A DNA stretch of 64,000 bases from Heterobilharzia americana (Eukaryota > Platyhelminthes > Trematoda > Strigeidida > Schistosomatidae). Positions 20,995 through 33,774 of the stretch are shown here, one piece after another. The stretch spans positions 61,449,257-61,513,256 of the forward strand of contig OX104128.1 of NCBI GenBank assembly GCA_944470555.2, written 5' to 3'. Position numbers and translations under genes: made by a program. Position 1 is the stretch's first letter. Each line of letters opens with the position of its first letter. Below the pieces are notes generated by a model. It worked only from the letters and a program-made list of their open reading frames with translations, was not told the DNA's origin and did not search any database.

Positions 20995-22327
20995 GACTGG
21001 CCTAATTTTAAGTGTCAATCGAATTTTTTTTGACAAGTGCCATTATGTATAGAATCAAGGTCTAGGGTCTTGTTTCGACTGCATCTAACCGACGAACAAG
21101 TATTTCTTTACTTCTAAAATGCACCTATTATTTGTACACGCAATCCACTGAATCAGCCGCAGTATATTTTATGCTCTTACTATCTGGCTGCAGATTACAT
21201 GCTGTACAAGCAGGTTATTTACTTTATTGTTTATTATATTTGCTGCATAGATACGTGTTAGAATGTGTCAATCTTCTGTAGAGGGCAGTATTGAAATCCT
21301 CGTCAGTCTTTTGTTTTATCCTACAATGCAATATACGTAATTTTCCTTGCTCGTTTCCCACCTGGTAAGTGATCTGGATTGCGACTACTACTGAGTTTAA
21401 ATGTATGAAGAAGTTGCCGATATGTCCCAATTTGTTACTATTGAGAGAAAGAGATCAAAAGAGTAAGAGCTACGATTGCATATCTATGGCTAATGAAATC
21501 GCCGAAAAAGTTGTCTTCATCGAACTACTCGCTTTCTCTAGTGTCGTGATGCGTACGTTTCGGTTGTTTGAAGCCTGTTATTGTCTAACAGGTCAAGTTA
21601 GGTCACCAAAACGCTGTGTTCTAGGGTGGAATAGTGAGTCACTTGTATAGTTAGAAAGATATTACGTTATCATAGACTGTTTGAGAAAAATATGCTACAG
21701 ATCACGGTGAAATTAATAGGTTGGAAATCCTTATATTAATTAAAACTAATTAACAAAGTGAAATATAACGATAATTTTTTGATACGGAAATTGAACTAAC
21801 ATGTCAAGAAGTAAGAAAGTAAACCATAAAGCAAAAGTGATGAAATAATCAGTCAGAAAGAGTAAGATGAATATTGCAGCAATGAAGAAAATGAAGGAAG
21901 TATTATGGCCATGACAAAACAATAGAATGGATGCAATTCTACTGTACAAAGAACTTGGGTTTCAAATTTTTTAATGACGTTTCCGTACTCTTTTTTTAAC
22001 CGTTTGGCATAACTTCATATAGAAGTTTGCAAGAAGACTATCATGAAAGGCACGAGCTTTGAAAACAGGAAGTGAATTTTTCCACGCTTTTGACATTTTT
22101 GCTTTTCCATAATTTAATAATTCCCATTGTAAATCAGCTGTAAGCCAGAGAAGAATGTAGTTCTCAAAAATTTGGAAAGGTGACCGTTTAATAGTTGTAC
22201 AGCGTAGTCTTATCTGAAATTAATATCCGGCAATATAACCTGCGAAACACGTTAAGAACTTGTTCATTTTGCTATTTAAGCTTCCTGACTACTATGAAGA
22301 ATGTTCAGAGGTATTCTTTATGAATAA
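20995..22327. other. spacer with decayed PLE fragments
   Basis: The minus strand at about 21250-21330 encodes KTDEDFNTALYRRLTHSNTY, the Penelope RT palm string. Around 21895-21960 TATGGCCATGACAAAACAAT resembles the PLE-A 3' region at 16313-16340. The rest is unassigned AT-rich sequence. Confidence 0.4.
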
Positions 22328-22330
22328 GTA

Positions 22331-22342
22331 TTTCATGCAATT
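22331..22342. repeat. target-site duplication, SR3-like copy 2 (3' side)
   Basis: TTTCATGCAATT, repeated exactly at 25631-25642. The uninterrupted target is seen in the inverted-repeat right arm near 35118-35131 (with one substitution). Confidence 0.9.
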
Positions 22343-22615
22343 ATTATTATTATTATTAGTGCCTTGGGTTCCTAGTGGAACATAGGGCTTCAGTAGCACG
22401 TCTCCAGTGACCTCTCTTCTCTGAGATCTTTTGAACCTGGTTCCACGACAGCCCACAACCTCTCATTTCCTCCTCGCACGACCTCCTCCATGTCACCCTC
22501 AGCTGGGACACCCAACTCGTCGCTTCCCATGGGGATTCCACTCGAGTGACTGGCCTGACGCGTGATGTCCTCAGTCGGCCTTCTCAGTGCATGCCCAATC
22601 CATCTCCACTTCCTC

Positions 22616-23077
22616 CTACATATTTGTTGCGTGATAGGTTCTTGGTTGGTTCGTTCCCAGAGTTCCTTGTTGCTTATTCTTTCTGGCCATCTGATCTTCA
22701 GTAGCGAGCCAGCGTAAGCAGTTGTTGATGAATGTCTGTAGTTTATTGGAAATGCCTTTCGTGACGCGCCAAGTCTCTGAACCATACAGGAGCACTGACT
22801 TGACGTTGGTGTTGAAAATCCGTATCTTGTTCCGCATGCTGAGTGCAGAAGATCTCCACACTGGTTTCAGGCTAATGAATGCCTGTCTTGCTTTTCTGAT
22901 TCTGACTTTGACATCCTCGTCTGTGCCGCCTGTAGTTGAAACAGTGCTTCCTAGATAGGTGAAGGAGGTTACTTCCTCTAAGTTTCTCCCGTTGATGGTG
23001 ATTGGAGTTTGTTGTTGTTGTTGTTGTTGATGGTGGTGGTGCGGTATCTTCATCACTTCTGTCTTCTCTATATTCAC
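22616..23077 (-). pseudogene. SR3-like RT C-terminal domain, copy 2
   Basis: Starts NIEKTEVMKIPHHHHQQQQQ with a longer Gln run than copy 1, then FTYLGSTVSTTGG and VLLYGSETWRVTKGISN. A small insertion near 22709 moves the remainder (RWPERISNKELWERTNQEP, RRKWRWIGHALRRP) into the frame of 22390-22785. Confidence 0.8.
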
Positions 23078-23318
23078 TTGAAGTCCCGTCTTCGCTGCCT
23101 CGCCTCTTCTGTCAACTTGTTAGTTTTTGCCTGCAGATCTTCAAGTTTATGTGACATTAGGCACAAGTCATCGGCGAAATTCAAGTCTTCTAGGTTCTTT
23201 TCCGCAGTCCAGCGTATCCCCCTCTTCTTGCTGCCCACTGTTTGCTGCATGATCCAGTCCAGCGACCACAATTAGGAATATCATGGGGATAGTAGGCAAC
23301 CTTGTTTCACTCCTGTCT

Positions 23319-23888
23319 TCACTTCACTGCAAAGGCATCACTGAGCTTCCCATTGTGAATTACTTGGCATGTGGCATCTTCATATAGTTGTTGAATGAGG
23401 TGGATAAAGGTTTGCGGTACTCCATAGTAATGAAGCAGTTTCCAAATTACTTCTCGGTCGACGCTGTCAAAGGCCTTCTCAAAGTCGATGAAGTTGAGGT
23501 AGAGAGCTGATTGCCATTCTATGCTCTGTTCTATGATGATGAGAAGCGTTGCAATTTGGTCTGCACATGATTTGTACTTCCTGAAGCCTGCCTGTTCCGG
23601 TCGTAGTTTCGAATCCAGTGAATCTTTAAGCCTCTCCAGAATGATGTGGCTTAATATTTTACTTGCACTGGGTGGACAGGAGAGTGATTCCGTGGCAGTT
23701 CTTGCAAACACTGAGGTCTCCCTTCTTCGGCAGTTTGACAAGGTAACCCTTCTTCCAATCACTAGCCAGGTACCTTCTCTTCCTTCCACACCTTCTGCAA
23801 TAGTGGTGTGAGCATGTCCGCTGTTGTCTCTGCATCTGTTCTCAGTGGTTCTGGCGGTATTCCATCTGGTCCTGCTGCTTTCCCACAT
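23319..23888 (-). pseudogene. SR3-like reverse transcriptase palm, copy 2
   Basis: Contains ILSHIILERLKDSLDSKLRP, the EQAGFRKYKSCADQ box and motif A FIDFEKAFDSVD, ending at the same SDAFAVK stop as copy 1. The RT finger region is in the separate open frame 23762-24097 (GKAAGPDGIPPEPLR). Frame change between them lies at about 23762, where copy 2 carries extra bases relative to copy 1. Confidence 0.8.
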
Positions 23889-25017
23889 TTCAGTAGCTTT
23901 ATGGCGTTCAGGACTTCCATTTTCGTTGGGGGATTAATGTTCACTTGTAATTCAGCGGCTGCAGGTGGTATTTCTGGACGAAGTGCAGGTGGTGGTGGTG
24001 GTCGATTCAAGAGCTTCTTGAAGTGGTCGGCCCACTGTTTCCTTTGTTTCTCTTCTTTCGTAATTAAATTTCCTTCTTCATCTTTTATTGGTTTCATCTG
24101 TGTTGGTCTCTACCCTGATAGCAACCTGGTTATTTGATACAATGTCGTCAGGTCTCTCTCACCAACCTGCAGCCTGTTCTGCTTCACTTGCCAGTGTTTC
24201 GTAGAAGTGTCTTTTGTCTTTGCGTGCACTCTTCTTCACTTCTTTGTTCAGTGTTTTATACATTGTGCTCAGTTCCTCTTGTCGTTGAGCGTCCTTGCAC
24301 TGGTTTATCTTCTGCTTCATCATCCTCCTCTCCTCTATCAGCTTCCAGGTATCCGTCGAGATCAATTTCTTGTCTTCTTTCTTCTTCCTTCCTAATACGA
24401 CTGTGCAGGTTTCTATCCACATCTCTTTCAAGGACTTTCAGTGTTCTTCCACACAGGTTTCTTCAGGGATGTTCCTCGATATCTCCCATTTTGTCTTGAT
24501 GGCTGACGTGAAGATCTCCTTTGTAGTTTCATCCTTCACTTTCCGAGTGTTGTACTTGAATTGAGGTCTATCACCAGCTTCCTTGAAGGCTTTTAACTTG
24601 ATTTGGAAGGTTCCTTGCACTAGATAGTGAGTGGTCTGAACCTACATCTGCTCCTCTTCTTGACCTTGTGTTAAGTAGACTGCGTCTCCATTTTCTCGAG
24701 ATTGAGATAAAGTCGATTTGATTTTTAGTGTGTCCATCTGGTGAAATCCATGTCGCTTTGTGGATATCTTTGTGCTTGAACACACTGCCTCCAATCACCA
24801 AATCGTTGAATGCACAGAATTCTGCAAACAATTCTCCATTCTCATTCATTTCACCGAGCTCTTCTCGACCCATGGTTAGTTCTCTTCCTGTGTTGTCCCC
24901 TCCCAGTTTGGCATTCATGTTGCATCGCCCATTAGAATTTTGATATCACCAACTGACGTCTTGCCCAGTGTTGATTGAAGTTGTCTGTAGAAATCCTCCT
25001 TTTTCTCTTGCTCTGCA

Positions 25018-25377
25018 TTATTTGTAGGTGCGTAGCATTGTATGATTGTGACCTTTCTTCCTTTTGAGTTGAATCTTGCTGTCATGATCCTGCAGGAGGA
25101 GATTGGTTCCCACTGCATGAGAGCCTTCGATGCTCTTGAGGACATCATGATAGCCACTCCATAACTCAGTGTGCTCGTGGTTGTCGTCTGGGTGACCGGA
25201 GTAGATTATTGATTCTCCAGTTGACAGTTTGGAGAGTCCACTCCCATTCCATCTGCTTTCGCAAATCCCAAGCACTTCGATGTGATACCTTCTCATCTCC
25301 TTTGCAATCTGGGCTGCATTGCTGGGTTCAAACATCGTACGGACATTCCATGTCCCCACGTTTACTTTCGCTTTCAT
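25018..25377 (-). pseudogene. SR3-like endonuclease, copy 2, N-terminal piece
   Basis: Contains VNVGTWNVRTMFEPSNAAQI and GICESRWNGSGLSK as in copy 1, then shifts frame after IIYSGHPDDN because of a deletion near 25196. The remaining endonuclease is in two other open pieces (24915-25157 and 24571-24918), the latter carrying NAKLGGDNTGRE and the SDHSL end. Confidence 0.8.
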
Positions 25378-25630
25378 CGAGGGAGAGAAGACATAGGGGC
25401 CAATTGGCTTCCCTACTGCAGGCTTTCACCAACTGGCGTCATTTCGCCTCTCCGATTCCAGCGGGGAATAAGTTTGTTTTCATTTTTTATATTTTGTTTG
25501 TGCTTTGAAGTTTGTTTAGCGGTTAGATTTGTTTTCCGGTGTAGGGTTGCTAGCTCTATGCCTAACCTTCCCTGTATACCCGGGCTTAGGACCGGCTAGT
25601 AACTAGTGAACTAGTTAACCAGGCGAGGTT

Positions 25631-25642
25631 TTTCATGCAATT
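25631..25642. repeat. target-site duplication, SR3-like copy 2 (5' side)
   Basis: Exact repeat of TTTCATGCAATT at 22331-22342. Confidence 0.9.
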
Positions 25643-26779
25643 GCATATGCGTAATGACCCACTTTTCAAATCACAAGTGAAGACATTTGTGCACACCATC
25701 CATCTAAGAGTGTAAGTAGTTCAATTCACTTCCTATCAGCTATTTTCTATCACTGAATACCAAGAAAATCACATACGAAGACTGCCATACCCTCATGGGA
25801 ACAAGAACTGAGTTACTCCTTCCACTGCTATTCAAATATTTCCGATTCAACAGTTCACACTACCTAGTATATATTAACACAACATTCATATATCTCTCCA
25901 TCTCATAGTTTCTCCTTTGCTTTCAAGTATTCAGTATACCATCATTATCACTTCTCATGTCTCCTGAGGTTGTCCTACATACTACTGATATATACATCCT
26001 TATATGTAGCTTCCACCACAATCATAGATTTACTCCAATTACTATTATTGCTTCAGTTTCCATCCCAATAATGAATACCTGTGAAATTGAATGATTTAAT
26101 TCCATTCTGATTATATCTAATGAACAAACTGGATGAGTAGTTTTCATTTTCCGACATGATTGGCATATTGAACACGAATCGATGTTTTCTTGTATCAGTG
26201 ATGTCTGCTCGTAAGCATCATTGACTTCTAATAAAACAGTTTACTATGAACGCATTCTCCTACAGCTAATTTTTCGTGCATGCAAGATACAATATGCACA
26301 GGATCTCAAGAAGCTGCTATCATTTTAAGTCATGCGGATGATTAAACAAATAAGGATGAAGTGTAAAATTAGATGAGTTCGAAAGCAAACGAAAGTAAGC
26401 GGAAAAAAATAGCAACGACACACCAAGACAAAAGAACTGGAATGGACGCATGGGTCAACCATGAATTTACCATAGCCAAGAATCCTGTGATTATCAGTAC
26501 TCGACAGTCAAGATTTCAACGAATTCAAGAAACAATATAAAATTGATACATTGAGGTTTGTAGAAACTCGGTGGTTTGTAAGCAGATTTCATCGTGAACT
26601 TTTTGGTATCAGTTGGGAAAAAATAGCAAATCTGGCGTACTTACTGTAAAGTCGTTTAGTCCTAGTTGGCGATTACTCAGTACAGTGCACTGGTGACCTA
26701 GCAAAGACTTCAGTGTACAATTGACATGATTTACTTCGAGTTCGTAGCAAGTAAATCACCTGGTCGCTGTTCACTGGTT

Positions 26780-27190
26780 TAAATTCTACAACTTCTGTCG
26801 TTTCGTGATATAGCGTGACCATTGTTCAATGTCAATGCAGAACATCTGTCCTCACAGTCGATCTAAGGGACCACAGAGAAAATGCAATAAATCTATCTTG
26901 AATCATTTCTCTGTTGTTCCAGTAGGAAGTTGCAACCTGTAATATGAGTCAAGCTGAGAGTGAGTGGCTGCTCACCGACGACACTAAAATGTGATCACGT
27001 AGCATCGAGATCTAACGGAGGGAGGGGAGAGTGGACCAATTAGTAGCAGCACATAAGATGAATATTAACCTGCTCAGCGTAGAACCTAACTTTTGTGGAC
27101 GCGATGTCTCGTAAGGTTAGGAGTCCCCACTGATGAGGAGTTCCATACTATAAAGAAACAGCTGAAATCTGCTCGCAGCTTCTCAGTGGC
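26780..27190. mobile_element. HS1 hammerhead SINE relic
   Basis: Central-segment strings (GTGATATAGCGTGACCATTG, CATCTGTCCTCACAG) appear at 26805-26860. CCCACTGATGAGGAGTTCCA, ATACTA and GAAACAGCTG appear at 27127-27173 on plus, in HS1 order. The hammerhead strip has insertions, so no intact core. The interval 26562-26780 shows nothing recognisable. Confidence 0.4.
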
Positions 27191-27194
27191 TCTT

Positions 27195-27480
27195 CCTCCC
27201 TCACAGAAACCACTTTCAAATAAAACTCATTCTATGGAATGATCAAGTGATTGAAGTCAACTAAATGTTTCAATATCGAATCTTCTGACCACATTTCGTT
27301 GTAAATATGTTGGAATACGCCACTGAATGTTTGATCAAAGTACACATTAGCTATTGCTAGTTTACGCAACTTGTCTCGAGTAGATGAACTTCTACGTGAA
27401 TATTGGTTCGCTTCCATCTGTGTGTGGCTGGAAGTTGTCAGTTAAAGTTTGTCTGTCAACTTTATTCGGATCAAAATCGA
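27195..27480 (-). pseudogene. PLE-A relic, endonuclease fragment
   Basis: The minus-strand product includes FSGVFQHIYNEMWSEDSILK then HLVDFNHLI, aligning with VRSSILEHLIDSHH and preceding residues of the 16.3 kb copy. No YIG core is preserved. Highly decayed. Confidence 0.4.
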
Positions 27481-30214
27481 TGTGTTGCACATATACATAC
27501 ATGATGTATTCATTTACACAATGCTGATTGTCAGCTCATTGTATTCTCGTTTATCTGCTAATCACAGGGTGGTGGATGTAACACCGTCCACCTTTGTAAT
27601 GTGAAGGTCTGAAAGAAACTCAAAAGTAAAAAGCCTCCGTCAAACATTCAATCACGGAAACCAGTTGTGATATTCCGTGTACATACCGTTTATTGTTAGA
27701 CTTGATCAAACTTTGCACTGACTGACTTCGAGGAAAGTTTCAAGGAAGTATGTGATGATAGTATAGATATGTTATGTTTCGGAAAACATTATCTAAAATA
27801 TGAAAATAAAACTTTATTACTATAGTTATAAAGTGAACTGTTTAAAGAACTGTTAGAACTGTAACTGGTGTCTGTATCTGCAAAATAACTTTGAGTTATT
27901 CGCAATGCAAACTGTAAGTTCGCATTTAAATATTATTATGTAAGAAATACCGTACCACACAACACAGACACTTCATCCTCATTTTAGTAACAACTATAAA
28001 CTATATCAATGTTAATTAGGAATCGGTTAGATTCAAATAGACAAAGTTACAAGATAAATGCAGTACCATTCAACAGGAAATTTCCATATTTCGCTGTATT
28101 AATTTCGAATGAGACGGCGGTTTGCTTCAACCTTGGGCTACCAAAGTTATCCACCGAACATTTTCCACTAAATCCTTTCCTTTCAATTTGTTTTAATCAT
28201 TCAAATATGTCATTTATACGTATCATGTACTCTTGCACATTTTTAAACTGTGTCCAACTCTCTGTTTCTCTAGTCAATAAAAAAGCAGAGAAAAAGTGTT
28301 ACGTTATATGGAAGTGGACTTTTCAATGCACAAAGGTGAATCATATTTCTATCCGTCGGATGCTCAGCTTGAGTTCCAGACTTTTGTACCATTTGAATGA
28401 ACCGCCACCATCAAACTTACGCTTGCACTTTTGTTGATTCTTCATCATGAACTGGATGCCTGTCTAAAACTAGTTGGTTACGTCACAACACTGCATTGGA
28501 TGCTATTATTATTAACATCATTCAGATGCAATAACCACTTCATCTGAAAGTATTGTTTTGGGGATGGATTTGTTGAAAAATCACATGCTGAGAGTTTCAC
28601 GCTGTCAAACATATTGTTTGGAATAAAGCGATTATTATTATTGATGAGTAGATATCTTTTCGTCATGTTTGTGACGATTTAGGCCCTCCCGTCATCTGAA
28701 TTAGATGTATTAAGAAAATAAAGAAAGATAATTCTGCGAAGAAAATTTTCTTTTCAATGAGTCATTTTCAAAAGTTGTACATAGTAATCATAGTTACAAC
28801 AAAATATCTGTCTATCAATGTCTAATGGGTCAATTCAAACTCACCAAGATCGGTTAGTAAAGTTACAAGGTTATAACAGCTAGAAGGTCAACTCAAGGTC
28901 ATCAAAAATTGCTCTTAGGGTTATAATAAATCAACAAAGAAATGAATAAACTGCCTTAAGGAAATCACGACCAAGGCGTAATTAGAGACTCAATGTATTG
29001 AGAGCAACCGAATTGTCTTTAAGAGTCATTAGACATTTCAGTATGCATGCTTTTAATAAAGTTTTATTAGGATCGATTCATAAATTTTCCTTTACTTTGG
29101 TTAAGTGTTAGATAACACGAGGTAAGTGTAATCCATGGGGATTTGGCTTACTTTAACAGAATAACAGCATTGGAAGGCATCTTCAAAAAACTAATATCCA
29201 CTAAAAATATACAAGTATCGCATAACTGGTTGCAGTGTAGCCAGTTTGACAATTTGATCCACAATAGTGGAATCTCCTCAAGGGAGCATGGGTTTATCGA
29301 AGATAACAGACACATTCTTTGTATTTATATGAGAAAGTAAAAGACAAAGATCAAGCACTAGTTAACAGTGATGTGACCAAAGTGTTAAATTACTTGATAT
29401 TCTATTCATGGGTCCAGTCATCAAATTCCAGTATTGAGTTTCATACCTATATTTCAAGAATTATGATTAATCAAATCAAGATAGTTTTATCTATCGTGTG
29501 AAAGATGATTCTACTTGTTATTACCCGATATGAAGTGTTCCAGACACCATGAAGTGGTAAACAGATCACTAAAATCAGCTCACAATCCGGAAAGGTAGAA
29601 AGACTCCTCAGCGTTTATATCATTCAGACAGTCCTGAAGAACACTGTTGGGTTACTTCATTCCAGCTAGACATGTAATACGCCTTTAAAAATCGTATACT
29701 TAATATTATAAATGACCTTGAAGAGGTCAAATATTTAAGTTTTTAGTTTTCACTTCTCATTGTTTCATTCTCATTGCATAAAGTAAACAAAAGATAATGG
29801 TGATTTAGCAGACCTATATTAAACAACCAAATAAATTTATCAGTTTTCATATCAAAGTCCAAAATGTGAAATTATCTTTAGTGTCTGAATGTTCTAAACC
29901 TATGTTCCGTGCCTATTAGTATTCGTCTGCAAACTATACAGTCAGAGATTTAAATGCATACCAAGCAGTTATCCCGATACAGATTTTTACAAAATATATG
30001 AAATGTAAGTTTAGAATATTTTACGAATAACTTATAGCGAAGTAAATAAAACTAGTCATAGTGTAGTGTAATAACAAGTCTCCTTAGTTTTAAATTCATT
30101 ACAGAAATGATTGATCGAATCCCGTCGACCGTTGGGACTAGGATATCCGAAACTTTCCACTGACCAGCTTATAAAATACGTAACTATTTACTGCATGATC
30201 AATAGTTACAATAG
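27481..30214. other. unassigned sequence
   Basis: Longest open frame is 142 codons at 28009-28437 (plus), rich in Asn/Ser/Phe with no recognisable domain and no flanking exon evidence. The remainder has no identifiable gene or repeat family. Confidence 0.3.
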
Positions 30215-30705
30215 TATGTGTACTGAGTGATGATTGAAGGTGAGATGAAAATGTGAACTGCGGCCAGATTCGAACCAGCGACCACCGTGTTACCTGCCCG
30301 GTGCTCCACCAATTCACCTAAGAGGTCTGACTTCTGACCGGAATTTTATTTCACTTCAATCATCAAGGGTTTTGCCCGACTACCATGTGAATTCGTGACG
30401 CGTTACTACCACTTGATCGTATTCACACTGGCTGCCTACTCAGGCCTTCTCATCCCAATCTAACTGAATCAGAGAACGGGAGCATCATATTGATTATGAT
30501 TTGACTATCTGAGATAGCCGCAGTTTGTCAGACCAGTTATTTTACTGAGTGGTGATTGAAGAATGGTAGAGCATCAGGCTGGTAACACGGTGGTCGCTGG
30601 TTCGAGTCCGCCCGCGGTCTAGATTTTCATACCACCTTCAATCATCACTCAGTATAAATACTAGTCTGCCAAACTACGGCTATCTCAGATAGTCAAATCA
30701 TAAAT
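30215..30705. mobile_element. T-SINE: tRNA-derived foldback repeat
   Basis: Left arm (minus): B-box GGTTCGAATCTG and A-box-like region near 30265-30330, with outer end ACTGAGTGATGATTGAAGG. Right arm (plus): ATGGTAGAGCATCAGGCTGG then GGTCGCTGGTTCGAGTCC, outer end CTTCAATCATCACTCAGTAT. The centre (CATCAAGGGTTTTGCCCGAC) is unrelated to either arm. The tRNA-like heads point to the centre, as in the HS1 and Sm-alpha-like foldbacks. Confidence 0.7.
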
Positions 30706-31340
30706 AATAGCATGTAACAAACAATTATCTTCTTCACAACCTTACGGTATAATTATGCTATTTCTTCATTATTACTTTTATTCCCTCATCTAATCATCTC
30801 CTTTATAAGACCTTGAGATGGCTCATTTCAAGAACGGTCTGTAATTTTGTACTGTATAAAAATGGTGCAAATAACTGAACAGCCATCAATCATTAGGTGG
30901 TCACCACTGTATCTGTTGCTTCATTTTTTGTCACTCTAAATAATCTTGTCATCGAAGTTCAGATAGATTATAACTTTTAGAGAGAAGTGACGTTTTTATT
31001 ACTTGTCAAAGTATGTGAAATAGCCAAACTTAACAGATTCGTTATGGATAAAGAGAGGAATTGGCCTTACTTGATCTGATACTCAGTTCCTAATGTTAAC
31101 GATAATAATAATAATATATCTGCTTTATACCGAACCATAAATTTGTTTACACCATAGAATTCTCACCATGTGACATTACATCAGTCTACTCGTTGTACAA
31201 CATTTTTCTAATATATGATAACAGTGGTGCTGTTTAACAATATACAGTAAACAATAACAGGATTGTTGAAATGTCCAGTGACTTCGGGGACATGATTACT
31301 GTTCGCTACTCCAAAGTTGATTGATAAGACTATATCTAAC
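30706..31340. other. unassigned sequence
   Basis: No recognisable gene or repeat family. Confidence 0.3.
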
Positions 31341-31344
31341 ATGA

Positions 31345-31960
31345 TTTTATTCACAAAATATACAAACTAAATAAGATGATATGGCTGAGTGTTTGTATGT
31401 AGTTGTGGATGCATAAAGTTTAATATATTTGCTGCTCGCCTTAACTGATGACAGACATGGAGAGACGTGCAGACGCAGAGAATGCTTGTCATCCGATAAA
31501 ATATTTGTAGCCAGTAGTCTCCAAGAGTTCAGATGCCTGTCCTTGACCGCATTTACCACTCGCTCAACTAACAACCTTCAAAATCCTAAGCAATACGGTG
31601 TAGTCCTTTTCCCAGAGTTTAAGAAAGAATAAGGGGGAGCCATAGGTAATTGTGGGCAAAGTACAGAAATTAATGGAACGTGAGAGTAGAGACTGAGTTA
31701 TGCCAGACAGTCTGAGTTTCCTTGTATCGGAAGTCAAGCGAAGGATTTTTCTGGAAATCAGTAGGCTATGAGGGGACCAATAAAGATCAGAATGAAAGCA
31801 CAAACGAAGATGAATCATGATTGGTACATTCTTTGCAACAAAGTTATCTGTAAGACAGGAGTCATGAGACTGAAGCAATTTACGAAGGTATTTTTCACGT
31901 CTAAGGCTCAAATTAATCATCTGACATTTTGAGGTATTGAGTGTGAGGCTATTCAAGGAA
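31345..31960 (-). pseudogene. SR1-like CR1 retrotransposon, RT C-terminal fragment
   Basis: Minus strand from 31956: LNTSKCQMINLSLRRE, then SDLYWSPHSLLISRKILRLT, RSINFCTLPTITYGSPLFF, LWEKDYTVLLRILKVVS. It then changes frame near 31570 into NAVKDRHLNSWRLLATNILS and DDKHSLRLHVSPCLSS. The layout (a thumb after the RT palm ending in ILSDxxHxL) is typical of CR1/SR1-type LINEs. Motifs A-C are absent. One frameshift, 5'-truncated. Confidence 0.6.
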
Positions 31961-33045
31961 GATCAGTGGCCAATTTCGGTTGAGAAGTTATCAAACTGAA
32001 CACGATCTGAAGGTCGCTAGTTCAAATCCTGTGGAAGCCAAGGTATTTTTCACTGTCCATCATGATCCCATATAAAAAATCTTTTTTCTGTTAGTCATAC
32101 ATGATTGGAAGACTGAAGTCAACCGAATTTCCTAGCAAACAAACAGTAGACTCTTATTTTCAACCTTCTCTGAAGTGTTTAAATAGAAACTGTTTTTCAC
32201 TTACCTGTATAATACATACTGAATTATAAATGACAATGAATCTTTTCATAACATCCTAATTCTGCAAAATACCCTCATTATTAATTATTATATCTCACTA
32301 TATCTAGTCATTTATTTGTTGAATGAATATTCACAAGAACAAATAATTCAATATACTTTTTGTTTAAACTATAAATAACGTTTTAATTTGATGCCATATT
32401 TAATGACATCGTATGATAAACTTAAGGTTGTTTACTGAATTTCATTGTCATTATTGCTAAATGAAATTTTATTTTCATACTTCTCAATGATCATATAAAT
32501 GAATATGGATGTAAACTTTGAGCTAGATAAGTAGTTGATCATGCCATTTTATTTTGTGAATATGTAACATTAAGATGTGAGCTAAACAACAGACATTTCT
32601 ATGAATGGTATAAGTGAATTTTGTTTCATATACAACTTGGTAGGTAAAGCTACATATTCAGTCCTAATTTAATTGAAAACAAGACTCAGTTCGTTAGTTT
32701 CTGATCTAATTTTCAATCCTGATAATGACTGGTTCAATCTTCATAGATCCGTGTATATAACACCAATTGCCGAACATGGAGTAACTGCAATGTACTTATG
32801 CAGATCCTTTCAGCTTACACCTAGGGAATAAGATACTTTAAAAAAATATTATATATCAACTCGTTTGATAAAATCTATTTAACGCTTTTCAGACTGGAAC
32901 AAAATTATCATGGGTTACCCTCTGGAAAACATAAGCTCAAAGCGAAATGAATTAAATGAATCTAAAACAACCTTCATTTCAAGAAAAATGATTACTTTTA
33001 ATACGAGATGCATGTAGCGGTGTCTAAACATCTAGTGGAAGATGA
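31961..33045. other. unassigned sequence with a tRNA-like fragment
   Basis: At about 32005-32035 GAAGGTCGCTAGTTCAAATCC is a B-box-like remnant of a SINE. The rest is AT-rich with no gene. Confidence 0.3.
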
Positions 33046-33049
33046 CCAT

Positions 33050-33245
33050 TGTATTCCAACCACGTATCTGACTGGTAACGTACTCAGTGCGGAACCTGAA
33101 AGTCGTAGGCTCACTTCCTCGCTATGTCATTAATGACCATTGCTGAAGAATCAATACTATGTTAAGACGAGACAGATGAGCAGTAAACACTCCAAATTTA
33201 CAATTTTCCTCTAACTGATTTAAATCAGTTCATGATGAAATCTTT
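33050..33245 (+). mobile_element. HS1 hammerhead SINE, right-arm fragment
   Basis: CTGACTGGTAACGTACTCAG (A box region), GAACCTGAAAGTCGTAGGC, CATTGCTGAAGAATC and GTTAAGACGAGACAG follow HS1 order; outer tail CAGTTCATGATGAAATC. Hammerhead core mutated. Confidence 0.45.
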
Positions 33246-33770
33246 TTTCTAATCAACGTATTTCAGGTTGGTTAGGGAAAGAAATGACATAGGGCATCAA
33301 TAGTGCAGTCTCATATCTAATAGGTACCAGACATCAGATCAAGATAGATCAAACCTTTTCTGAAATCTCCCAAAATTTGCAAGACTACGCGTCTTATCCA
33401 TACCCGAAGTCATAGGTATCAACAAAATAAAACCTGATCTATCTGTTCAAAAGAAATGTGTACATCCATGTTGTATACCTTGGCCCACACACGGATCGAC
33501 ATATTCGTTATGAACTTTCCTACCATAAATTTCACAGTTTAACCTCTCACCTCTTTCTTCAATATTGTCATTACATTGATCAACATTCATTTTCTTATGT
33601 TATTAGTTTTATGATGCTGTTTACTCATGCCACTACCGGTAGTCATTTTCAACCATGACGTAACACTTCACGTTTGTTATTCTCTATTTATAGTATTCGA
33701 TGAATTTCACCGCACCTGAATATAATTCCTCATTATATTATTATTATTATTCGACCCTTTGTAAACGAGC
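33246..33770. other. unassigned sequence
   Basis: No recognisable gene or repeat family. Confidence 0.3.
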
Positions 33771-33774
33771 ACAC

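Larger units (their letters stand above)
22343..25630 (-). mobile_element. SR3-like RTE retrotransposon, copy 2 (full length, defective)
   Basis: Near-identical to copy 1 over its full length but with its own 12-bp target duplication, so an independent insertion. It shares copy 1's endonuclease-end frameshift, internal TGA and 5-nt RT insertion. It adds private changes: a small insertion near 23761, an extra stretch near 24920 (TTGCATCGCCC) that breaks the GDMNA box, a missing segment near 25196, and CTGCAG-like additions near 25416. Ends in ATT repeats at 22341-22359. Confidence 0.9.
22328..26561. repeat. left arm of a large inverted repeat, split by SR3-like copy 2
   Basis: The arm consists of 22328-22342 (GTATTTCATGCAATT) plus 25643-26561, interrupted by the LINE at 22343-25630. 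It is the inverse of 34189-35133, with small substitutions and indels. Both arms end at the same points: CAATGTATC side with ACAAACCTC, and GTATTTCA(T/C)GCAATT. This indicates a discrete element of about 0.94 kb rather than a random duplication. No open frame of note; ends are not terminal inverted repeats; class unknown. Confidence 0.75.

Noticed and set aside
28009..28437. 142-codon open frame as a host gene
   Set aside because: No domain recognised and no supporting exon structure. It could be chance in AT-rich DNA.
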